From Rhizobium rhizogenes NBRC 13257 (lineage in GTDB: Bacteria > Pseudomonadota > Alphaproteobacteria > Rhizobiales > Rhizobiaceae), in contig NZ_BAYX01000021.1 of assembly GCF_000696095.1 (NCBI RefSeq), positions 56,859-120,858 of the forward strand: a stretch of DNA of 64,000 nt, given 5' to 3'. A program made the position numbers and the translations under genes. Under the pieces are notes generated by a model, which did no database searches, was not told the DNA's origin, and worked only from the letters and a program-made list of their open reading frames with translations. Below are positions 53,643 to 62,271 of this stretch, piece by piece (positions within the stretch are counted from its first letter, which is position 1; each line of letters opens with the position of its first letter).

Positions 53643-56491
53643 TGAATGAAATCGCCCGCCTGCGCACTGGTTTCGGACGATTGCTTGTTCCCCTGCTCTG
53701 GCTTCACGTCCCTCTCCTTGCAGCAATCGCATTCTATGTCGGCAAACCCGCTCTCATGCCGGTTCTGCTGGCCGGGCTGTTTGCGGCGACCACACATTTG
53801 TCTTGGCATTTTACGGGCAGTGCGCCGGTCACACGCCATCTAAGCTCCGTTGCGCTGATGGGTGAGCCGGCCCTGCTGGTCTATCTGACATCCGGCCTGA
53901 GTTGGCAGATGGACATGCACATGTATTTCTTCGCCACTCTGGCCCTTTTGATCGCCTGGTTCGACGCGCCTAGCCTGCTGCTGGCGGCCACGGCCATTGC
54001 CCTACACCATTTGGTGCTGAACTATACGGTGCCAGCGGCGGTCTTCGTCAATGACGCGGGCATCAACCGGGTGCTGTTGCATGCGGGGATTGTTATTTTC
54101 CAGACGACCGTGCTGATCTGGCTCAGCAACAAGCTGGTCAACGCCTTCGAGCGCATCGAAAATATGGGGCACGTTCTCACCGTGCAGAACGAGACGCTCG
54201 AAGTCCGTACGCGTGAAGCCGAGCAAGCCAACGCGGCCAAGAGCCTATTCCTGGCCAATATGAGCCACGAGATCCGTACGCCGATGAACGCCATCCTAGG
54301 CTTCAGCCATCTTCTCGGCCGAACGGAACTCACAGCGCGGCAGCACGATTACGTCACCAAGATCCGCGGTGCGAGCGACCGGTTGCTGAGCCTGCTCAAG
54401 GACATCCTGGATTTCTCAAAGATTGAGGCCGGCAAGATGGCGCTGGAAAAAGCGTCTTTTGATCCCCGGGCCATGATCGAACGAACCATGGAACTCTCTA
54501 CATTGAAAGCGCAGGAGAAAGGCATCGCCATCGGCTGGCAGGTGGATCCGGCAATCCCGGCTATGTTGCGCGGCGACGAACTGCGATTGAGCCAAGTGGT
54601 GCTGAACCTCGTCAGCAACGCCATAAAGTTCACTAGCAGCGGTGAAGTTACCCTTAAGCTCAACTTACGAGAACATCAGGATAGCCGTTGCGTGATCGAG
54701 GGCGTGGTGCGCGATACCGGTCTTGGTATGTCATCTGAACAGGTTGCACGGCTGTTCGACAGCTTTACCCAGGCCGACAGCTCCACCACGCGGCGCTTCG
54801 GCGGCACGGGGCTGGGGCTTGCGATCAGCCGTCAACTCGTCGCCCTCATGGATGGTGGCATTTCGGTGGAAAGCAAAGAGGGTCACGGGAGTACCTTCAC
54901 CTTCACCGTTATGCTGGAGGAAGATGAAATTCGTCGGCACACAGTCGAGCAAAAGTCGGTCGCCTTCGCCAATCTGCGAGTGCTGGTGGTCGACGATAAC
55001 GAGGGTTCACGGGAAATTCTCCAAGGCTTTTGCGAAGCCTGGTCGATTATCCCGGAATTGGCAGCCTCCGCGCAGGAAGGGCTAGCGGCGATCAGTAGTG
55101 CCATTGCCGAACACCGTCCCTTCGATCTGGTGCTGCTCGACTGGAAGATGCCGGGCATGAACGGCCTGGAAGCAATCAAGGTGCTACAATCCATCCTGCC
55201 GAGTGAAGACTGGCCACGCATCGTCATGATCTCCGCCTATGGAAGGGAGCAGGCGGTCGGTGAAGCCGAAACGCTCGGCATAGACGGCTTTCTATCCAAG
55301 CCCGTCAGCGCCTCTTCCTTGTTCGACATGCTAACATGGATATTCGCCCATACGGACCAAGTACCGTCCAAGAACACTGCCGAGCACACTCCGATGGTCG
55401 CGCCAGCGCTGCGGGGCGCCCGAATTCTGCTGGTCGAGGATAACGAGATCAATCTCGAATTGGCCCAGATAATCTTGACCGACGGCGGCTTGAACGTCGA
55501 TACGGCCGAAAACGGCTTGATCGCCGTGCGAAAGGTGCTTGAGGCCGGCCATCGCTACGATGCCGTGCTGATGGATCTTCAGATGCCGGAGCTTGGCGGC
55601 ATGGATGCGACACGGGAGATACGCGCTGGGCTGGGCGATCAGTGGTTGCCTATCATAGCCATGACCGCGCATGCTTACGAGGCCGAGCGCCAGAACTGCC
55701 TGGCGGCGGGCATGAACGATCACATATCCAAGCCCCTCGATCCAGCACAACTGCTGGCCGCGTTGAGCCGTTGGATCCGACTGCCATTGGTGACAGATGG
55801 CCCGGGACTCGCCAGTCCTGCGTCGGCGCAACAAATTACCATTTCGCCCTTCGGCGGACTGCCGTCTGCGCTGCCGCCTTTCGACCTTGAGGCGGCGCTT
55901 GTCAGGGTGAACGGTAACGAGCCGCTGCTGCGCAAGCTGATCGTCGATTTTGGCCGAAAATTTGCCGATGTCGTGCCCACCTTGAGCCGCCATATAGAAA
56001 ATGGCGATTTCGAACAGGGGCGCATTCTCGCTCATACGCTGAAAGGTGTCTCCACAACGCTGGGCCTGTCTGAAGTCGCAACCCTGGCCACGATGCTGGA
56101 GGAGCGGCTGGCCCACCCGGCTCCATCAACCAACCCTCGTCTGCTGTCAGCATTGGCCGATGCGCTGAACTCAGCCTTTGTCGCCATTCCTCACCTCGTT
56201 CAATCTGCCGAACCAGCCGCGCGCGCGAAGGCTGATGTGCGGTTGGATATTCCCGCGGTGGCAGCCCTGACGATCGAGCTGCATGACCTTTTGGAAGATT
56301 GCCAACTTCATGCGCGGCAGGTGTTTGAGATGCTGGAGCGAGTGCTTGGCGGTCGAGCGAACGACGAGAAATTTAAGAGCGTGCGTGAGGCAATCTCTAG
56401 GCTCGACTACGCCAAAGCTGCCGCCGCGCTGCAAGAATGGTCAGCCGCATTCCCTCAAAAAAGTACTTTTGGACAACCTGACCTGCCGTGA
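53642..56491 (+). CDS. Hybrid histidine kinase with two receivers and Hpt domain
   Basis: A 949-residue sensor. Residues about 10-165 carry several membrane segments containing a WQMDMHMYFFATLALL and LHHLVLNYTVPAAVF pattern, as in some alphaproteobacterial chemoreceptors and kinases. A HisKA domain follows with His209 in NMSHEIRTPM, then HATPase (LNLVSNAIKFT, GTGLGLAIS). Receiver 1 starts near residue 446 (VLVVDDNEG, phosphoacceptor in LLDWKMPG), receiver 2 near 594 (LLVEDNEIN, LMDLQMPE). The Hpt histidine is near residue 796 in AHTLKGVSTTLG. This is a full intramolecular phosphorelay. No DNA-binding response regulator is encoded nearby, so the output partner is elsewhere. Confidence 0.92.
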   Translation: MNEIARLRTGFGRLLVPLLWLHVPLLAAIAFYVGKPALMPVLLAGLFAATTHLSWHFTGSAPVTRHLSSVALMGEPALLVYLTSGLSWQMDMHMYFFATLALLIAWFDAPSLLLAATAIALHHLVLNYTVPAAVFVNDAGINRVLLHAGIVIFQTTVLIWLSNKLVNAFERIENMGHVLTVQNETLEVRTREAEQANAAKSLFLANMSHEIRTPMNAILGFSHLLGRTELTARQHDYVTKIRGASDRLLSLLKDILDFSKIEAGKMALEKASFDPRAMIERTMELSTLKAQEKGIAIGWQVDPAIPAMLRGDELRLSQVVLNLVSNAIKFTSSGEVTLKLNLREHQDSRCVIEGVVRDTGLGMSSEQVARLFDSFTQADSSTTRRFGGTGLGLAISRQLVALMDGGISVESKEGHGSTFTFTVMLEEDEIRRHTVEQKSVAFANLRVLVVDDNEGSREILQGFCEAWSIIPELAASAQEGLAAISSAIAEHRPFDLVLLDWKMPGMNGLEAIKVLQSILPSEDWPRIVMISAYGREQAVGEAETLGIDGFLSKPVSASSLFDMLTWIFAHTDQVPSKNTAEHTPMVAPALRGARILLVEDNEINLELAQIILTDGGLNVDTAENGLIAVRKVLEAGHRYDAVLMDLQMPELGGMDATREIRAGLGDQWLPIIAMTAHAYEAERQNCLAAGMNDHISKPLDPAQLLAALSRWIRLPLVTDGPGLASPASAQQITISPFGGLPSALPPFDLEAALVRVNGNEPLLRKLIVDFGRKFADVVPTLSRHIENGDFEQGRILAHTLKGVSTTLGLSEVATLATMLEERLAHPAPSTNPRLLSALADALNSAFVAIPHLVQSAEPAARAKADVRLDIPAVAALTIELHDLLEDCQLHARQVFEMLERVLGGRANDEKFKSVREAISRLDYAKAAAALQEWSAAFPQKSTFGQPDLP

Positions 56492-56550
56492 AACTATTAT
56501 CCAATGGATGAGTACAACCACGCCAGTTTTGCGTTCAAGCGCCTTGTGGT

Positions 56551-56649
56551 CTGAATAGACCCTAGTTTCGTAGACACCTTCTTCCCTAAAACAGAGGCAA
56601 GGAGGCCTGTATGGGCAAAGCCAATTTCAGCGATAAGTTCAAGCGCGAC
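56551..56649 (+). pseudogene. IS3 family remnant (terminal sequence and start of orfA)
   Basis: ATG at 56611 with AAGGAGG before it opens MGKANFSDKFKRD, the beginning of an IS3-family OrfA, then similarity stops after 13 codons. The preceding stretch from about 56551 resembles the leader and end of such elements (TTTCGTAGACACC). Only this 5' scrap remains. Confidence 0.55.
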
Positions 56650-56678
56650 AGGTCTCAGGTCGGCTTAGCCGCACGCAT

Positions 56679-57353
56679 TTACTTCCCGGATGAGTTCCTC
56701 ACATCAATTCGCGAAAAGGCAGCGAGAACAGCGCGCTCGGACTGCGTCAGGTAAGCCTCGAGTGCCGCGGAAGCCTCAGCCGTCATTCCAGCTTCGAGCT
56801 GTTCGAGTATCGCCGCATTCAGCTCGACATAGGGCGCATGCAACAGCTCGGGATCGGCGAGCAGACCGAAGCTAAGGCGGAGCTCTGCGGCGATCTGAGC
56901 ATAGAAGACGTTCAGCCGTTGACTGTCAGCAAGATCGACGATCGCTGCGTGAAAAACCATGTTCTGGCTGCCGACCGTCCCCCAATCTCTGTCGCCGCGC
57001 GCGACCCTGGCTCGTTCAACAGCCAAGCGCATGCGCGCCACCGCTGGATGATTGGGATAGGCCTTGGCGAGTGCCTGGCATTCAATCACGCGGCGTACCC
57101 GGTAAATGTCGATGATTGAGGCCATGCTGGGCGTGGCGACAAAGACACCGCGATTGTGCTCGTGCCGCAAAAGGCCTTCCTTGGTCAGGAGTCGGAAGGC
57201 TTCGCGCAGCGAATTGCGAGACACATCCATGCCGACGCTGAGCGCCGCCTCGGAGAGGCGCTGACCGGGCTTCAATTCGCCCGCAATCAGCTTGTCGCGA
57301 ATCTCCTCCGCCAGCCGCGGCGCAAGCGCCGATGTGGTATCCTGCTCAGCCAT
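56679..57353 (-). CDS. GntR family regulator, FCD domain
   Basis: A 224-residue FadR-subfamily regulator. The winged helix has LKPGQRLSEAALSVGMDVSR and NSLREAFRLLTKEGLL with the wing RHEHNRGVFV. The FCD domain contains the metal-ligand pattern (Asp in IDIYRVRRVIE, His in MVFHAAIVDLADSQRLN). The ATG at 57353 is used instead of the TTG before it. It is divergent from the oxoprolinase-like operon and is its probable regulator, in the place where Bacillus has kipR at the end of the related operon. Confidence 0.88.
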   Translation of the reverse strand: MAEQDTTSALAPRLAEEIRDKLIAGELKPGQRLSEAALSVGMDVSRNSLREAFRLLTKEGLLRHEHNRGVFVATPSMASIIDIYRVRRVIECQALAKAYPNHPAVARMRLAVERARVARGDRDWGTVGSQNMVFHAAIVDLADSQRLNVFYAQIAAELRLSFGLLADPELLHAPYVELNAAILEQLEAGMTAEASAALEAYLTQSERAVLAAFSRIDVRNSSGK

Positions 57354-57745
57354 CAAAACCCCTTATGCATGCACACGGATGAAACATCCGTCCTGTGCCC
57401 ATCGATATAGCGGTTCTCGCCCCATGGGAACCATGGCTGGATAACGCGACTAGGCGGATCGCGGCGACGCCAGACATAGTTCCTAGTCAGCGATTTTGTT
57501 ATCCTTAATGACAGGAAGGCGGCAAGCGCGGCTGCAACGCGGCCTAAATCTGCGCCAATCAAGGCAATTCTGTGCTCAATTAAACTTCATATCGCTCAAC
57601 ATTTCCGCATTATAGTAGAACGATAATATAAAATCGTTGAACAATCTTGACAGAATTGTAGAACGCGGCAACGTTGGCCTGTCGATAAATTTAAGTGGGC
57701 TAACCCGAGGGAGTTCAGGGCCGTCCACACATAAGGAGAGGTTTC
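57354..57745. promoter_or_regulatory. Divergent control region, GntR gene / oxoprolinase-like operon
   Basis: About 390 AT-rich bases. AACGAT (57619-57624) and ATCGTT (57633-57638) form an inverted repeat with an 8-base spacer. GTAGAACG occurs twice, around 57616 and 57659. TTGACA at 57647-57652 is a good -35 element for the operon, although no convincing -10 was found at the ideal distance. Confidence 0.4.
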
Positions 57746-59014
57746 TTGGAACAGCCAGCTATTTCGTCCACCGGCACCGCACCGCCCACGCCATCTGGGA
57801 TGTCGGTCAAGTCGCGCCGATCGGCTCTGATGGCCGCCATCTTCCTGATGTCGATGTCCGCCGTCGGTCCCGGCTTCATCACCCAGACCGCCACATTCAC
57901 GGTCAAGCTCGGCGCGGCCTTTGCCTTCGGCATTCTCGTTTCGATCGTGATCGACTTCGTTGTCCAGGCAAACATCTGGCGGATCGTCACCATCACCCGC
58001 ATGCGGGCCTCTGATATCGCCAATGCGGCCATACCCGGCTCCGGCTATCTCCTTGCCGTCCTCGTCATCATCGGCGGACTGTTCTTCAATATCGGCAACA
58101 TCGGCGGAGCTGGCCTCGGCTTCAACGCAATGATCGACCTCGACCCGAAGATCGGCGGCCTGATCGGTGCGCTCGCGGCGATCGGTATTTTCCTGTCGCG
58201 GCGCGCGGGCGTGGCCATGGATCGCGTGGTCTATGTGGCAGCCTTCATCAAGCTCGCTCTCATTCTTTACGCGACAATCGTATCCGGTCCGCCCATCGCC
58301 GAAGCCCTGCGCCAGACAGTCCTGCCCAACGTCATCGATTTCGCGACGATCACAACTATCGTCGGCGGCACTGTTGGCGGTTACATCACCTATGCCGGGG
58401 CACATCGCCTGCTGGATAAGGGCACGGTTGGCGTTGAAAATCTCGCCGCCGTAAACAGGGCAGCATTGAGCGGCATCGCGATCACCGGCGTGCTTCGATA
58501 TATTCTGTTCCTAGCCGTGCTCGGTGTCGTCGCAAGCGGCGTCGTCATCGACCTGTCAGGCAAAGCTGCAAATCCGGCCGGCCAAGCGTTTCATGCTGCT
58601 GCAGGCGATATCGGCTTGCGTCTATTCGGCGCAGTCTTCCTTGCCTCGGCGATGACAAGCATCATCGGCGCTGCCTACACGTCGGTCTCCTTCCTGACCG
58701 CGTTCAAGAAGGATATGACGGAGCGGCAGCGCAACTTCGCCACCGTCGGCTTCATTGCCATCTCTCTAATCGCCTACATGCTAATAACCACCCCGCCAGC
58801 CGCCATGCTGGTCTTTGTGGGCGGATTGAACGGCCTCGTCCTGCCGGTCGGCCTGTCGATCTTCATGTATGCGGTCTGGGCTCGCTCGGATCTGTTCGGC
58901 GGGTATCGCTATCCACGCTGGCTCCTGGTGCTGGGCGTACTGACGTGCATGCTTACCTGGTACATGGGCTACAAGTCGATCGGCCCAATCTTCGCTTTGC
59001 TTACGGCTGCTTGA
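57746..59014 (+). CDS. NRAMP-like transporter lacking the metal-binding motifs
   Basis: A 422-residue membrane protein with about 11 hydrophobic segments and NRAMP-type organisation. The start is TTG at 57746, five bases after AAGGAGAG. In helix 1 the canonical DPGN is replaced: after VGPGF the chain reads TQTATFTVKLG. In helix 6 the MPHN motif is likewise missing, with GGYITYAGAH instead. It is therefore unlikely to carry transition metals by the known mechanism. The first-gene position matches Bacillus ycsG beside ycsF/ycsI/kipI/kipA, so uptake of 5-oxoproline or a related compound is a reasonable inference. Confidence 0.82.
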   Translation: MEQPAISSTGTAPPTPSGMSVKSRRSALMAAIFLMSMSAVGPGFITQTATFTVKLGAAFAFGILVSIVIDFVVQANIWRIVTITRMRASDIANAAIPGSGYLLAVLVIIGGLFFNIGNIGGAGLGFNAMIDLDPKIGGLIGALAAIGIFLSRRAGVAMDRVVYVAAFIKLALILYATIVSGPPIAEALRQTVLPNVIDFATITTIVGGTVGGYITYAGAHRLLDKGTVGVENLAAVNRAALSGIAITGVLRYILFLAVLGVVASGVVIDLSGKAANPAGQAFHAAAGDIGLRLFGAVFLASAMTSIIGAAYTSVSFLTAFKKDMTERQRNFATVGFIAISLIAYMLITTPPAAMLVFVGGLNGLVLPVGLSIFMYAVWARSDLFGGYRYPRWLLVLGVLTCMLTWYMGYKSIGPIFALLTAA

Positions 59015-59025
59015 GGAGAATTGTC

Positions 59026-59790
59026 ATGATAGCCATCGATCTGAACAGCGACCTCGGTGAAAGCTATGGCGCCTGGGCCATGGGCGATGACACGGCGATG
59101 CTTGCCGTTGTCTCCAGCGCCAATGTCGCCTGCGGCTTCCACGCCGGCGATTCCCTGGGCATCTGGAAGACCGTCAAGGCTGCCGCCGAGAAAGGTGTTT
59201 CGATCGGCGCGCATGTCTCATACCCGGATCGCGTCGGCTTCGGCCGGCGCGACATGGACGTCACACACGACGAACTGATCGCCGACGTCATTTACCAGAT
59301 CGGCGCGCTGAAAGGCATTGCCACCGCAGCCGGCGTCACTGTCGGCTACGTCAAGCCGCATGGCGCGCTCTATAATCGCATCGCCCATGACCCAAAACAG
59401 GGTCAGGCGGTCATCGACGGCATCAAGGCCGTGGACCCCTCGCTGGTGCTGATGGGATTGGCCGGCGCACCCATCTTGGAACTCGCGCGGAAGTCAGGCC
59501 TTCAGGTCGTCGCCGAAGCTTTCGCCGATCGCGCCTACACGGCGGACGGCCAGCTTGTGTCGCGCCGCGACGCGGGTGCGGTCCTGCATGATACGCAGCT
59601 CATTGCCCAGCGTATGCTGCAGCTTGCCAACAAAGGCACGCTGGAGGCTATCGACGGTTCAACCATCAGGATCGACGCGCAATCGATCTGCGTTCATGGC
59701 GACAGCCCCGGTGCTGTTGTCATCGCTCAGGAAATTCGTCGCGCCTTCAAAGCCGACGGCATCACCGTCCGCTCATTCCTATCCGCCTGA
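59026..59790 (+). CDS. pxpA: 5-oxoprolinase subunit A (LamB/YcsF family)
   Basis: A 254-residue protein, normal for PxpA. The signature IDLNSDLGESYGAW opens the chain; NVACGFHAGD, GAHVSYPD and VKPHGALYN follow and form the active site. PxpA works with PxpB and PxpC in ATP-dependent opening of 5-oxoproline to glutamate. GAGGAGAA precedes the ATG at 59026, 12 bases after the transporter stop. Confidence 0.92.
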   Translation: MIAIDLNSDLGESYGAWAMGDDTAMLAVVSSANVACGFHAGDSLGIWKTVKAAAEKGVSIGAHVSYPDRVGFGRRDMDVTHDELIADVIYQIGALKGIATAAGVTVGYVKPHGALYNRIAHDPKQGQAVIDGIKAVDPSLVLMGLAGAPILELARKSGLQVVAEAFADRAYTADGQLVSRRDAGAVLHDTQLIAQRMLQLANKGTLEAIDGSTIRIDAQSICVHGDSPGAVVIAQEIRRAFKADGITVRSFLSA

Positions 59791-59814
59791 TCAGGCATCC
59801 ACGGGAGGAACATC

Positions 59815-60621
59815 ATGATCGCTTTAGACCATCTTCGCCATGTCAATGTCGAAGCGGCGCGCACGGCCCGCGCGCGCTATCGCGCAGGCACCGTTGAGCC
59901 GACCTCAGGCATCGCCCCCGGTTTCACCCAGGCCAACATGATCGTGTTGCCCCGCGACTGGGCCTTCGACTTCCTCCTCTATGCGCAACGCAATCCGAGG
60001 GCCTGCCCGGTTCTCGACGTTTCGGATCCAGGCTCGCATACAACACTTCTGGCACCGGGGGCCGACCTGCGCAAGGATTTGCCGCTCTACCGCGTCTGGC
60101 GTGACGGCAAACTGGCTGAAGAAACCGCGGATGCAACCGCGGCTTGGGGCGAACATCCAGACCTCGTCAGTTTCCTGATCGGTTGCAGTTTCACCTTCGA
60201 AACGCCGATGGTTGAGGCAGGTATCGAGATCCGCCATATCACCGACAGGTCCAATGTGCCGATGTACCTGACCAACAAGGCCTGCCGCCCGGCGGGACGT
60301 CTGCGCGGGAATATGGTCGTCTCGATGCGGCCGATCCCAGCATCGCGTGTGGCGGATGCCGCCACCATTTCGGGCCGCTTTCCGGCGGTGCACGGCGCGC
60401 CCGTGCACGTTGGCGCGCCTGAAGAGATCGGCATCAAGGATCTGGCTAAGCCAGAGTTCGGCGATCCGGTGCGCATCGAGCCCGGTGAGATCCCCGTTTT
60501 CTGGGCCTGCGGCGTCACTCCACAGGCAGCCGTCATGGCGTCCGGCGTACCCTTTGCCATAACCCATGCGCCGGGGCATATGTTCATCACCAATATTCCC
60601 GATTCAGCCTATCACGCCTGA
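59815..60621 (+). CDS. DUF1445 hydro-lyase family protein (YcsI / D-glutamate-cyclase-like)
   Basis: A 268-residue member of the putative hydro-lyase family. GTVEPTSGIAPGFTQANMIV near the start and CSFTFETPMVEAG, with GNMVVSMRPI later, are the family markers. Related domains include mitochondrial D-glutamate cyclase, which makes or opens 5-oxo-D-proline, and this suits an operon for oxoproline. GGGAGGAA precedes the ATG. It lies between pxpA and the pxpB-pxpC fusion, as ycsI does in Bacillus. Confidence 0.87.
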   Translation: MIALDHLRHVNVEAARTARARYRAGTVEPTSGIAPGFTQANMIVLPRDWAFDFLLYAQRNPRACPVLDVSDPGSHTTLLAPGADLRKDLPLYRVWRDGKLAEETADATAAWGEHPDLVSFLIGCSFTFETPMVEAGIEIRHITDRSNVPMYLTNKACRPAGRLRGNMVVSMRPIPASRVADAATISGRFPAVHGAPVHVGAPEEIGIKDLAKPEFGDPVRIEPGEIPVFWACGVTPQAAVMASGVPFAITHAPGHMFITNIPDSAYHA

Positions 60622-60628
60622 GGTTCCG

Positions 60629-62230
60629 ATGCGTTTCCTGCCTGTCAGCCTGACGGTTATCCTGGTCGAACTCGCCGATCTTGACGAGACGCTGGCGCTG
60701 TTTGCCTCTCTCGAAGCAGAGCCCGTGGATGGCATCGTAGATATGGTGCCCGCCGCCCGCACCCTGATGATCCGGTTTCGTCCGGAAAAGTTGACTGCAG
60801 AGGCGCTGACGGCCAATATCGCCACGCGCGATCTTTCTGCCCGCATTGCGCCTTCGGACGTGCTGGTGGAAATTCCCGTGCAATATGACGGAGAGGATCT
60901 TTCCGACGTGGCCGAACTCACCGGTCTTTCGGTCGAAGAGGTCGTCCGCCGCCACACAGAGAGCACCTTTACCGTCGCCTTTTGTGGTTTTGCTCCGGGG
61001 TTCGGCTATCTTGTCGGCGGCGATATCGCCCTGCAGGTGCCACGCCGGCAGAGCCCGCGGACAAAAATTCCGGCGGGTTCGGTCGCGCTCGCCGGTGCAT
61101 TTTCCGGCGTCTACCCACAAGCGAGTCCCGGCGGCTGGCAGATCATCGGCACGACGACGACAAAGATGTGGGATCTGTCACGCGATCCGCCGGCGCTGTT
61201 CCAGCCCGGTTACCGGGTTCGATTTTTCGATCTTGCTAAAAAATCGGTCTCTGTTTCAACCACACCGGCAAAGGCAGCAACCTCCGCATCTGCCCAAGCA
61301 GAAACCGATACCCTGACGCTGAAAGTGTTGCTCGCCCCCATGCCAGCGCTGTTTCAGGATCTCGGCCGTTTCGGCCAGACCGGCCAGGGCGTATCGTCTT
61401 CCGGTGCGCTCGATCAAGGCGCCCTGAAAGCCGCCAATCGCCTTGTCGGCAACCCTGCCGGCACAGCCTGTCTCGAAATCATCCTCGGTGGTTTCTCCTT
61501 CGAGGTATCGGGCCGTGCTGTTTTCGGCGTGACGGGCGCTCCCTGCCCGATCAGCATCCGCGACGCGTCGGGCCGTATGTTTGCTGCCGAAACCTACCAG
61601 CCAGTCTCACTCGAGGCCGGCGATGTCGTGACCCTTGGACAGGCGCCGAAGGGCATGCGCAGCTATCTGTCCGTTCGTGGCGGCTTTCATGTGAAGCCGG
61701 TGCTCGGCAGCGCCTCGACCGATACGCTCGCCGTGGTCGGGCCTGATCCAGTGACCGCGGGCATGGTTCTGACTATCAACAGCGAGGCATCGGACCTCAA
61801 CAGCGTCTCGCTCACCGAGGCGCCGACCTTCGCTCATCCGGCCTCCGGCGAAGTCGTGACGCTTGATGTGATCATGGGACCACGCAGTGACTGGTTCACC
61901 GAAGCCGGCATCGCGGCCCTATCCAATCAGCTTTTTCATGTGACACCGCAGTCAAATCGCGTCGGCATCCGACTTTCCGGTGAAACAGCGCTCGAGCGCA
62001 AGAACAAGGCGGAACTGCCGAGTGAGGGAACTGCGACCGGCGCTATTCAGGTGCCGCACAGTGGTCAACCGGTACTCTTCCTCGCCGACCATCCTTTGAC
62101 CGGCGGCTATCCGGTCATCGGAACGGTTGCCGAACATCATCTCGATCTCGCCGGACAGATCCCGGTCAATGCCCAGATACGCTTCAGACCCGTGAGAGAT
62201 TTCGCCGATATCAAGCCCGCCAAGGTCTGA
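60629..62230 (+). CDS. Fused 5-oxoprolinase subunits B and C (KipI-KipA; carboxyltransferase-like)
   Basis: A 533-residue fusion. Residues about 1-205 are the KipI/PxpB (AHS1) domain, with FCGFAPGFGYLVG. From about 230 the KipA/PxpC (AHS2) domain runs to the end, with ALFQDLGRFGQTGQGVSSSG, ALKAANRLVGN and FHVTPQSNRVGIRLSG. These two domains together are also the carboxyltransferase of urea carboxylase. The ATG at 60629 is preceded by GAGGTT; the frame is open upstream inside the previous gene. A biotin carboxylase gene follows, which raises the question whether this copy uses carboxybiotin. Confidence 0.9.
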   Translation: MRFLPVSLTVILVELADLDETLALFASLEAEPVDGIVDMVPAARTLMIRFRPEKLTAEALTANIATRDLSARIAPSDVLVEIPVQYDGEDLSDVAELTGLSVEEVVRRHTESTFTVAFCGFAPGFGYLVGGDIALQVPRRQSPRTKIPAGSVALAGAFSGVYPQASPGGWQIIGTTTTKMWDLSRDPPALFQPGYRVRFFDLAKKSVSVSTTPAKAATSASAQAETDTLTLKVLLAPMPALFQDLGRFGQTGQGVSSSGALDQGALKAANRLVGNPAGTACLEIILGGFSFEVSGRAVFGVTGAPCPISIRDASGRMFAAETYQPVSLEAGDVVTLGQAPKGMRSYLSVRGGFHVKPVLGSASTDTLAVVGPDPVTAGMVLTINSEASDLNSVSLTEAPTFAHPASGEVVTLDVIMGPRSDWFTEAGIAALSNQLFHVTPQSNRVGIRLSGETALERKNKAELPSEGTATGAIQVPHSGQPVLFLADHPLTGGYPVIGTVAEHHLDLAGQIPVNAQIRFRPVRDFADIKPAKV

Positions 62231-62271
62231 GACGAGCGACGCCGAGCAAGAAAAACAGTGAGGAAACGTCA

